Position numbers and translations under genes: made by a program. From SAR202 cluster bacterium AC-647-N09_OGT_505m (GTDB taxonomy: Bacteria; Chloroflexota; Dehalococcoidia; UBA2985): 11,268 nucleotides of DNA. Under the pieces are notes generated by a model. The model worked only from the letters and a program-made list of their open reading frames with translations. It did not search any database and had not been told where the DNA came from. Position 1 is the first letter of the stretch. Each line of letters begins with the position of its first letter. Shown here piece by piece: positions 1 through 6,303 of the stretch. The DNA is taken from contig VEXC01000025.1 of NCBI GenBank assembly GCA_009391225.1, positions 1 to 11,268 on the forward strand, written 5' to 3'.

Positions 1-1239
1 GAGACCAATGTCACCGTAGCTCAGTAGCACTTGTAGCCCGGGAATCACCAAAAAAGCGGCGAGGAAAAGGACCACAGGCAACGATGCGAATAGCCTCAGC
101 CTAAGAGTAAAGGTTTCTACAGCCAGGTTAACAAGCCAGTAGAGGCCCACACCTATCCAAAGGGCAAAAACCATGAACGCAGGTATCAGATATACCTGGG
201 CATCATTGGTTTTGTACGTAACGGAGTAGGCAATGGAAGGCAGGAATAGAAGCACAGTAAATACCAGCATGGGCAATTTGCTCACTCTTAACCGCCAGAC
301 ACCCAGAATGCCCATAAGTAGCCCTAGGGTGTTGAACTGCCTCAATAGCACATAGGCCCATTCTACCAATCGTTCAGGCAAATCTGCCAACGGAAGGCCA
401 AAGACCAATCCACGGTAGGTAGACGCTGATACTGTCCACAGAAATCCCTCCAGAATTGCGGCATTTCCCCAGCTTATTGGGGGATTTGCAGACGCACGGA
501 CCGGCAGGTAAATATACACAGACAGCCCCAACATAAATACCCCCAGAAGCTTGGCAATGAGCATTGGGGTAAGCTCTTTCCTGTGCAACACCATCACATA
601 GGTGAATGGGAGGGCGACAAAGACCAAGGTCAGGTGATTCCCCAGCCCCAAGCCCATGAGGAGACCAGCCACAATAATGGGCCAGCAACCTCTCATCCAT
701 CGCAGAACCAGAAGCATGATACCAGCTGTGAAAAGGGCATTCAGAGAATATACCTCCGCTATTACAGACTGGGACCAGAAAAGAGGGGAGAATGCGAAGG
801 ACGCGGCGGCGACTGCAGCGGCAGCCGAGGCCCTAGATAATCTAGCTCCAGAAACCCTGAATGTCCTCACTATAAGCAGATGGGATATGTAATACACGAG
901 AACAACAGATGCCGCACCACTGAGGGCCGAGAACACGTTGACACGGTGGGCTACGTCACCCCAGGGAATCACCAGGGAAAAGGTTTTTGCCAGGAGAAGA
1001 AACGTAGGATACCCTGGTGGGTGGGCCACACCCAAGGTATATGCTGTGGCCGTTAGCTCACCGCTGTCCACACCAAAATGTTGCTGAGTGATGGATGGCG
1101 CCAGGGTGAAGAGGTATAGGGTCGTGGCCCCAAGAAATAGGGATAGGGCTACAAGAAACCTTGGGGGAAGCCCCCGAATCAAAGCCATGGCCGTCACATG
1201 GTGATGCCAACCGGGGTTTGCAGAAACCACCTTCGGCAT
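1..1239 (-). CDS. DUF2723 / TMEM260-type GT-C membrane glycosyltransferase, 3' part missing at window edge
   Basis: The frame is open from 1239 to base 1 (413 codons, no stop), so the C-terminus lies outside the window. Residues 58-62 read DSGEL and 72-78 AHPPGYP, followed by WSQSVIAEVYSLN (155-167), GLGLGNHLTL (about 196-205) and a YLPVRA...P.SWG segment near 245-265. Together these are the signature of DUF2723, a GT-C fold family whose human member TMEM260 is a protein O-mannosyltransferase. About nine or ten hydrophobic segments are visible. The acidic DSGE falls in the first extracytoplasmic loop, where GT-C enzymes keep their catalytic acid. The start is chosen at ATG 1239, 26 bp after the stop of the upstream gene, with AGG at 1254-1252; GTG 1242 is equally possible. 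ATG 1188 sits just before the first membrane segment but has no ribosome binding site. Family assignment is firm; the bacterial substrate is unknown. Confidence 0.88.
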   Translation of the reverse strand, partial: MPKVVSANPGWHHHVTAMALIRGLPPRFLVALSLFLGATTLYLFTLAPSITQQHFGVDSGELTATAYTLGVAHPPGYPTFLLLAKTFSLVIPWGDVAHRVNVFSALSGAASVVLVYYISHLLIVRTFRVSGARLSRASAAAAVAAASFAFSPLFWSQSVIAEVYSLNALFTAGIMLLVLRWMRGCWPIIVAGLLMGLGLGNHLTLVFVALPFTYVMVLHRKELTPMLIAKLLGVFMLGLSVYIYLPVRASANPPISWGNAAILEGFLWTVSASTYRGLVFGLPLADLPERLVEWAYVLLRQFNTLGLLMGILGVWRLRVSKLPMLVFTVLLFLPSIAYSVTYKTNDAQVYLIPAFMVFALWIGVGLYWLVNLAVETFTLRLRLFASLPVVLFLAAFLVIPGLQVLLSYGDIGL

Positions 1240-1265
1240 CACACCGCTAATCCTATTTCAGAGGC

Positions 1266-2030
1266 CTAGCTCTGCTTGCTCTGCCGCAGGTAGTAACCAC
1301 CCGAGGCGATGAGAACAAAGGCAAGAACCAGCAGCCCTATGAGCATACCAGACCCCGGTGTAACGTCCCCAGGCGCTGGCGGAAGTAATGTGGCCGTTGG
1401 CTCAGCTGTTGGTGTGGGAGGCTCGGCGGTAGGCGTAGAAGTAGCCACCCCAGGCAACAGCGTGGCTGTTGCTGTGGGAGTAGGTGTGGGAGGTAGCTCT
1501 TGGCCAATCAGGGCGAAGAAGCCCAAGCGGCTGGACTGGGTCCGTACAGTCCCAGTCGCAGGGTCGAAAGCAGTATTGAGAGCAGTCCACGCCTGGAGCA
1601 CCGTGTCATACTTTTGAAGAATGAGCCTCCCGGGGTTCCCATCCGCCGCCTGGAGGTCATCGTCTGTATATTTCACAGAAATGGTTATAGAAGCGCCCAA
1701 GCTATAGTCCACAATCGGGTCACTATTAGCGTCCAGAACCGAGAGCTCGAAAAGAGTGCTCGCGAAGGCCGTCCCCGCAGGTGCGGCTGCCGGCGCGTCT
1801 TCCGCTGCCATTGGCACATAGCTGAGGGTACCTGCCTCCACAGGAGCCGCGGCAGGAACGTCCACCGTCACCATACCGCCAGCGTAGGTCATAGTGCTAG
1901 CAGTACCTGCAACAATACCCTGCTGTGATGGAGAAGCCCAGACAACGGAGTATGCTGCAACAATAACTGAGAGAGTGCTAGATATTAAGAGAACTCGCAA
2001 ACCCGCCCGCGCCGATTTGGAAACTAGCAT
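1266..2030 (-). CDS. Secreted cell-surface protein with Thr/Pro-rich linker and C-terminal membrane anchor
   Basis: This is a 254-residue exported protein. Residues 1-32 form a signal peptide (basic KSARAGLR, hydrophobic core to about 30, likely cleavage after VWA). Residues about 35-180 look like a beta-sandwich module: it has a VKYTDDDL strand and then LILQKYDTVLQAWTALNT, the 'YD...W..L' pattern seen in many Chloroflexota surface proteins, and it ends in LGFFALIGQ. Residues about 181-225 are a low-complexity Pro/Thr linker (PTPTPTATATLLP, PTAEPPTPTAEPTATLLP). Residues 229-246 are a membrane segment followed by a short basic tail (YYLRQSKQS), so the protein should be anchored with its domain outside. 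The start is supported by AGGAGG at 2041-2036, five bases before ATG. It is first gene of a pair with the glycosyltransferase downstream. No enzymatic motif is visible; a structural or binding role is inferred. Confidence 0.85.
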   Translation of the reverse strand: MLVSKSARAGLRVLLISSTLSVIVAAYSVVWASPSQQGIVAGTASTMTYAGGMVTVDVPAAAPVEAGTLSYVPMAAEDAPAAAPAGTAFASTLFELSVLDANSDPIVDYSLGASITISVKYTDDDLQAADGNPGRLILQKYDTVLQAWTALNTAFDPATGTVRTQSSRLGFFALIGQELPPTPTPTATATLLPGVATSTPTAEPPTPTAEPTATLLPPAPGDVTPGSGMLIGLLVLAFVLIASGGYYLRQSKQS

Positions 2031-2040
2031 GGTGTCCTCC

Positions 2041-2574
2041 TGATTCCCGTATCTACTATTACCAGCTCGCCTTTAAGACACCCACACCGCAATGCCTTTC
2101 ACGTACACACCCATACCATCCCTGTGTTCAGACAGGCGATATTCGAGGAAAGACTACTACAAACTAACGCCTTCGTCAAGTGTGCGAATTGACTCATAAT
2201 AAAAGTTGCCAAACCAGAATACGTGAACGCGCTACAGCGCTACAGAAGAAGAGAATATTGGCCAAGTCCACTAGGGTAATTGGTCACCACAGTAAGACGT
2301 CCATCGGGATGCTCAATAGAGGGTCCGAGCGGCCGCAGAACTTCCTGTCTGAGTTCGTATATAACCTCCGGGACTAGATGGAACTCAGTCCTACGCCTAA
2401 TCAACCGCTTCTGACTAGCGCTCCGCTAAGCAAGGAGAGTTGAGGGGCTTCAGCATAGCCCAGCGACGGCCCAAACCATACCAGACTCCTGACCAAAATC
2501 AATTAAACTACGAAACACCTCCGGAGCTTGCCTGAACAGCCCCACCACAATGAGGCTTCGGTAACCCATTCATA
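2041..2574. other. Gene-free stretch between divergent genes
   Basis: I find no convincing gene here. The longest plus-strand frame (2180..2377, GTG start) lacks a ribosome binding site and has no recognisable composition or motif. Small features only: an 8-bp unit GCGCTACA repeated in tandem at 2229-2244, and a short hairpin TAGCG-CTC-CGCTA at 2416-2428. The minus-strand promoter of the surface-protein gene should lie here, but I see only a weak candidate (TTGACG at the 2179-2174 end with no good -10 at the right distance). The stretch may hold decayed sequence or an RNA I cannot recognise. Confidence 0.5.
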
Positions 2575-2603
2575 TTGACGTAACACTGGGTCTTTGGTAT
2601 ATA
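2575..2603 (+). promoter_or_regulatory. Sigma70-type promoter with extended -10
   Basis: TTGACG (2575-2580) and TATATA (2598-2603) are separated by exactly 17 bp, and TGG directly before the -10 box gives an extended -10. Transcription would begin near 2610 and run toward the epimerase gene at 2925, leaving a leader of roughly 315 nt. A perfect 6-bp inverted repeat (GTATAT 2597-2602, ATATAC 2612-2617) overlaps the -10 box and could be a repressor site. The elements are seen; activity is inferred. Confidence 0.55.
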
Positions 2604-2714
2604 TAGTGGTAATATACTGCTCGCCTCGTCTCCCCTTCTTCACGTTACATCCTCACCCTGCCATGGCCGTGAAGGTTCGAGACTTCAAATCCACCGGAAC
2701 TCTCGATTCGTCAG

Positions 2715-2743
2715 TGCATTGCAATGCAGCAACATGAACATGT
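2715..2743. repeat. Two adjacent palindromes in the epimerase leader
   Basis: TGCATTGCAATGCA (2715-2728) is a perfect 14-bp palindrome. Four bases later comes a second dyad, ACATG-AA-CATGT (2732-2743). Both lie about 110-140 bp downstream of the predicted promoter and about 180-210 bp before the epimerase start. They could be a binding site for a dimeric regulator; no T-run follows, so they are not an intrinsic terminator. Function is unknown. Confidence 0.35.
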
Positions 2744-2924
2744 GAGTGCAGAACCTGTGGAATGAGCATGCCCAGCCATTCAATCAAAACATGTGCCATT
2801 CTCAACCCCAAATCTAAATCCAGGAACATTTCTCCTTAATCAACAAAAATCAACAAACCACAAGCCAATCCTCCACTTCGGCGTTGGCACCCAAGGCTAT
2901 CAAGGGTCTAATGAGACAAACTAT

Positions 2925-3860
2925 ATGACACCTACAAAGGTTTTGGTCACCGGGGGCGCGGGATTCATAGGGTCACACGTAGTAAATCAGCTACTGGACC
3001 TTGGACACCAGGTGGTGGTAGTGGACAACTTAAGATCAGGACATCCATCTCACCTGCCCCCGGACATCCCACTGTATCAGACGGACATAACCACTCCAGC
3101 CCTGGAGGACGTATTCCGTGAAGAAAGACCAGACTTGGTCTGCCACTACGCGGCCCAAATCAGCGTACAGCTATCCATGAGCGACCCTTTAGTGGACGCT
3201 GACATCAACGTTCGTGGCTCCCTCAATCTTCTCCAAAACTGTGTACGATACGGAGTCAAGAAGGTGGTCTATACCTCCAGCGGAGGCGCCATCTACGGCG
3301 AACCCTTGCACCTGCCCTGCGAAGAGACCCATCCCATACATCCCCTGTCCCCTTATGGAGTATCCAAACATGCAGTGGAAAACTACCTGAACGTGTACCG
3401 ACAGTCTTACGGACTGGATTACACTGTTCTGCGCTTGAGCAATGTCTACGGCCCCAAACAGGACCCGTTTGGAGAGGCGGGAGTAGTGGCCATCTTCTCC
3501 CAGGCAATGTTGCAGAGAAAACCCTTGATAATAAACGGCAGTGGCGAACAGGAGAGGGATTTCCTTTACGTTCAAGATGTCGCAAGGGCCAGTATCATGG
3601 CTCTGGCAATGGGAAGCGGGGAGGCCTTTAACATCGGCACGGGTATGGGTACTTCGGTCAACCAAATCCACTCGTTGTTGAAAAAGATTGCAGACTATCC
3701 ATGCGAAGCTTCTCACGGGCCATCCAAGCCAGGTGAGGTATTCAAGATATACCTGGACATAACCAAGGCTCGGCAGAAACTAGGGTGGGAGCCTCGCTTT
3801 TCCTTGGAAGATGGATTGGAGGACACTCTAGAGTGGTTCCGAGGTGCCACCTGGGTGTAG
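2925..3860 (+). CDS. NAD-dependent sugar-nucleotide epimerase/dehydratase (extended SDR, GalE-like)
   Basis: The 311-residue product is a full-length extended short-chain dehydrogenase. The Rossmann motif GGAGFIG is at residues 10-16 and an acidic residue that binds the adenosine ribose is at D34 (VVVVDNLRSG). The catalytic residues are S119 in YTSSGG, Y144 and K148 in YGVSK. The segment RLSNVYGP and the GSGEQERDFLYVQDVARA stretch are typical of UDP-glucose 4-epimerase and related UDP-sugar enzymes, which interconvert nucleotide sugars in the cytoplasm. The reading frame is open upstream to a GTG at 2793, but the extra 44 residues are low in quality and precede the family's normal N-terminus, so ATG 2925 is chosen; only a weak GAG lies nine bases upstream. 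The gene stands alone between a long leader and a tRNA. It may supply sugars for surface glycans, in line with the glycosyltransferase across the gap. The exact substrate cannot be told. Confidence 0.9.
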   Translation: MTPTKVLVTGGAGFIGSHVVNQLLDLGHQVVVVDNLRSGHPSHLPPDIPLYQTDITTPALEDVFREERPDLVCHYAAQISVQLSMSDPLVDADINVRGSLNLLQNCVRYGVKKVVYTSSGGAIYGEPLHLPCEETHPIHPLSPYGVSKHAVENYLNVYRQSYGLDYTVLRLSNVYGPKQDPFGEAGVVAIFSQAMLQRKPLIINGSGEQERDFLYVQDVARASIMALAMGSGEAFNIGTGMGTSVNQIHSLLKKIADYPCEASHGPSKPGEVFKIYLDITKARQKLGWEPRFSLEDGLEDTLEWFRGATWV

Positions 3861-3877
3861 GGTAAGTTAGTCCGAGA

Positions 3878-3906
3878 TTGAAGTCGAGTAGGTGCGCTGA
3901 TACAAT
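3878..3906 (+). promoter_or_regulatory. Promoter of the tRNA-Ala gene
   Basis: TTGAAG (3878-3883) and TACAAT (3901-3906, five of six consensus bases) are spaced by 17 bp. The predicted transcription start near 3913 lies about 28 nt before the mature tRNA, a usual distance for a tRNA 5' leader. The promoter begins 17 bp after the stop of the epimerase gene, so the tRNA need not depend on readthrough. Confidence 0.65.
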
Positions 3907-3940
3907 CCAAATGCAAACAGCGTCACCGTCACTGTGAGCG

Positions 3941-4016
3941 GGGGATATAGCTCAACTGGGAGAGCGCGGCGTTCGCAACGCCGAGGTTGGGGGTTCGAGT
4001 CCCCCTATCTCCACCA
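3941..4016 (+). tRNA. tRNA-Ala (anticodon CGC)
   Basis: A complete 76-nt cloverleaf with encoded CCA. The acceptor stem GGGGATA (3941-3947) pairs with TATCTCC (4006-4012) and contains the G3:U70 wobble pair that identifies alanine tRNAs. The D stem is GCTC/GAGC (3950-3953, 3962-3965). The anticodon stem is CGGCG/CGCCG, with loop TTCGCAA at 3972-3978 and anticodon CGC at 3974-3976, which reads GCG. The T arm is GGGGG-TTCGAGT-CCCCC (3989-4005). The discriminator A4013 and CCA 4014-4016 complete it. All stems pair without mismatch apart from the expected G:U. I see no downstream copy of its 3' end, so there is no sign of an integrated element at this site. Confidence 0.97.
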
Positions 4017-4333
4017 AACCAACACCGGCTACAACACGCGGACAATATTGAAAAGGTTCCTCTGATTCCCTGGCATCCATACTTCTGACACTGACCCGTA
4101 GGCTGGCAGTTCCTCCAGGGGTTCAAAATAGCATGCGGTAGGTGTATGATGGAAGCCATGTTTCAACCCTATCTGAATCTTAAGATTGTGGTTTTCCAAC
4201 CCTTTGTGAGGAACACCGTTGCAAACCTCTTGTTCTGAAACGGCTTCTATCAGTTCCAGGAGTCAGTGCCGTATTCGAACTGATATTGTGGATAGCTCTA
4301 TATGACAAATCAGACTAAGGAGACAACAATTCC
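4017..4333. other. Intergenic region upstream of the oxidoreductase operon
   Basis: No convincing gene or strong sigma70 promoter is seen in these 317 bp, although the operon promoter should be here. A perfect 12-bp palindrome AATCTTAAGATT lies at 4176-4187, about 150 bp before the oxidoreductase start, and could be a regulator site. A 30-codon frame (4146..4238, starting ATGATG after TAGGTGT) exists but has no further support. The clear element is the Shine-Dalgarno AAGGAG at 4317-4322, eleven bases before ATG 4334. Confidence 0.5.
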
Positions 4334-6220
4334 ATGACAGAGCAACTGCCGGGCGGATATACGGGGAGAATTCTCAGAGTAGACCTCACCACTGAGAGGG
4401 TGTGGGTGGAGACGTTGACCGCTGAGGAGTGCCGGTACTATCTGGGTGCCGCAGGGATAGGATACAAGATACTGTGGGAGGAGGTGCCTGAGGAGGTCAC
4501 ATGGGACCACCCCGAGAATCGACTGATCATGGGTTCCGGGCCCCTGGCTGGGACCCCGGTGTGGGGCACAGGCAGCCTCAACGTGGTCACCCGAGGTGCC
4601 ATGACCAACGGTGCTGTGATGACTAACGCCCAGGGGTTCTTTGGATCCAACCTGAAGTACTGCGGCTACGATGCACTAGTGCTCCAAGGGCAGGCCAAGA
4701 AATGGGTCTACGTGTACATAAACGACGACGTGGTCGAGTTGAGGGACGCCTCCCATCTCATTGGGCAAGACACTTGGGAGACGCAGGACACCCTTCAGGC
4801 CGAATACGGCCTGAGTGGACACCAGATGAGCGTGTACGGCATCGGCCCTGCGGGAGAGAATGTGGTGCGCTTCGCCATCATAGAAGGGGATTACGGGCAC
4901 GTGGCCAGCAAGAACGGCTGCGGAGCGGTGATGGGGAAGAAGAACGTCAAATGCGTGGCCATAGCACGAGGGACCAAGGGCGTCCAGGTGCACGACCCCA
5001 GTGGGCAATTCCAGGTAGCAGACATGATCGCACACGACCTGAAGCAGGGAAATACATACACCAACGGCACCCTGGGCTTCCCCGCCGGATGGCAATCTGG
5101 AATGCTTCCTACGAAGAACTATACCACTAACATTTACCCGGCTCCTGAACGCGCTGACGAGTTCGCCCCTCTCAAGTTCCGCGAGACGTTTCCAAATCGT
5201 GGACACCAGTGCAGCGCATGCGGAATGAAGGGCCATTGCCACATGATGGTGGTGCCGGAAGGGCCCCACAAAGGCACCCTCATAGACGAACCGGAGGCAG
5301 AAACCCTATCAGGGTGTGGAGCCCAGATAGGGGTTGTGGACCCGGTGGAGGTATCGTGGCTGGCCACACAGGTGGACAAGGCCGGAGTGGACGTTAACGA
5401 GTGGGGCTGGGTATCTGGTTGGGTCATGGAGTGCTACGAGAAGGGTTACATCACCAAGGAACAGCTGGGGGGCCTGGAGATGAAGTGGGGCGACGTAGAG
5501 GCGGCTAACCAGCTACTACAGATGTTGGCACGGAGGGAAGGCTTTGGAGACGTGCTGGCAGAAGGAGTCCAGCATGCGGCAGAGTACGTGGGAGGAGAAG
5601 CCTACGACTGCGCCATCTTCATCCACAAGGGTGTGAGCCCTCGCAGTCATGACCATCGCAGTCGGTGGATGGAAATGCTGGAGGGATCCGTGAGTGGCAC
5701 GGCTACAATTGACACCCAGGCCATGATACACCTTGAGGAATTCGGACTGCCCCAAAGTCACGACCCTTTTGACCCACAAGCAGTGGGTTCTACCCTGGGA
5801 ACAATGGTCGGACGGTTGCACTTCATAGACTCCCTGGGTATCTGCAAATTCACGGCCAACACCTACCACGAGTTCGTGTGCAGTGCTCTAAGTGCAGTGA
5901 CGGGATGGGACTACACCAAGGAGGAGGCAATGGCCTTCTGGAAGAGGTGTGCCGCCATGTTCCGGCTGTTCAACCTGCGATGTGGAATAACCGTGGACCA
6001 AGAGAGACCCTCGGAGAGGTACTGGTCTACGCCTGTGGATGGACCCGCGGCTGGTACCAGCGCCAAGGAGAACTGGGAGACGATGGTCAATGCGTATTAC
6101 CAGAATGCCGGATGGGACAGAGAGACTGGGAAGCCCTTGCCAGAGACCCTGCGCAATCTGGGTTTGGAGCAGATGATACCCGAGGTGTGGGGTGCCGAGG
6201 AGGCCAAAATCGGCAGCTGA
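4334..6220 (+). CDS. Aldehyde:ferredoxin oxidoreductase family protein (tungsten/molybdenum pterin, 4Fe-4S)
   Basis: The 628-residue product has the length and layout of the AOR family, which oxidises aldehydes to acids (or the reverse) in the cytoplasm using a bis-pyranopterin metal cofactor and one 4Fe-4S cluster. The N-terminal domain shows GGYTGRILRVDLTT, NVVTRGAMTNGAVMTNAQG, GIGPAGENVVRFA and GCGAVMGKKNVKCVAI. Cluster ligands are C293, C296 and C302 plus C504 in DSLGICKF. E323 in EAET corresponds to the active-site Glu of the archaeal enzyme, and WVMECYEKGYITKEQ...GGLEMKWGD is the family's conserved mid-C-terminal stretch. Oddities: the cluster motif is C-X2-C-X5-C rather than C-X2-C-X3-C, and the usual KG..PAYDPRG...RG..H region is replaced by KGVSPRSHDHRSRW (432-445) and SVSGTATID (452-460). 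It therefore belongs to a divergent subfamily of unknown substrate. It is first in a probable operon; no ferredoxin or cofactor gene is adjacent. Confidence 0.9.
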   Translation: MTEQLPGGYTGRILRVDLTTERVWVETLTAEECRYYLGAAGIGYKILWEEVPEEVTWDHPENRLIMGSGPLAGTPVWGTGSLNVVTRGAMTNGAVMTNAQGFFGSNLKYCGYDALVLQGQAKKWVYVYINDDVVELRDASHLIGQDTWETQDTLQAEYGLSGHQMSVYGIGPAGENVVRFAIIEGDYGHVASKNGCGAVMGKKNVKCVAIARGTKGVQVHDPSGQFQVADMIAHDLKQGNTYTNGTLGFPAGWQSGMLPTKNYTTNIYPAPERADEFAPLKFRETFPNRGHQCSACGMKGHCHMMVVPEGPHKGTLIDEPEAETLSGCGAQIGVVDPVEVSWLATQVDKAGVDVNEWGWVSGWVMECYEKGYITKEQLGGLEMKWGDVEAANQLLQMLARREGFGDVLAEGVQHAAEYVGGEAYDCAIFIHKGVSPRSHDHRSRWMEMLEGSVSGTATIDTQAMIHLEEFGLPQSHDPFDPQAVGSTLGTMVGRLHFIDSLGICKFTANTYHEFVCSALSAVTGWDYTKEEAMAFWKRCAAMFRLFNLRCGITVDQERPSERYWSTPVDGPAAGTSAKENWETMVNAYYQNAGWDRETGKPLPETLRNLGLEQMIPEVWGAEEAKIGS

Positions 6221-6303
6221 TGGGAATGGACGGCTAATATGGCTCTAGGAAGATTTCGCTCAATGGGGCATCCTACTAAAAACTGTTGAGCAGGAGGGAA
6301 CTC

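Noticed and set aside
374..700. 108-codon minus-strand frame
   Set aside because: It is an out-of-frame shadow of the DUF2723 gene, which is open in another minus frame over the whole stretch and carries the family motifs.
2180..2377. 65-codon plus-strand frame
   Set aside because: GTG start without ribosome binding site, no motif, and composition like random sequence.
2668..2692. GGTTCGA with flanking TGAAG/CTTCA, resembling a tRNA T arm
   Set aside because: The loop is eight bases instead of seven and no acceptor, D or anticodon stems can be formed around it.
2793..2924. 44-residue N-terminal extension of the epimerase from a GTG at 2793
   Set aside because: The extension precedes the normal family start just before the Rossmann motif, has no ribosome binding site and looks like untranslated leader.
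3929..4159. Minus-strand 76-codon frame containing GTRTPNLGVANAALSQLSYIP
   Set aside because: This is the well-known false protein produced by translating the antisense of a tRNA gene; it covers the tRNA-Ala(CGC) at 3941..4016.
4000..4333. tRNA-Ala as integration site for a mobile element
   Set aside because: No repeat of the tRNA 3' end and no integrase or excisionase gene is found downstream in the window.
6286..6303. Upstream TTG start for the tandem CoA-transferase
   Set aside because: The AGGAGG at 6292-6297 lies downstream of this TTG and six bases before ATG 6304, so the ATG is the start.
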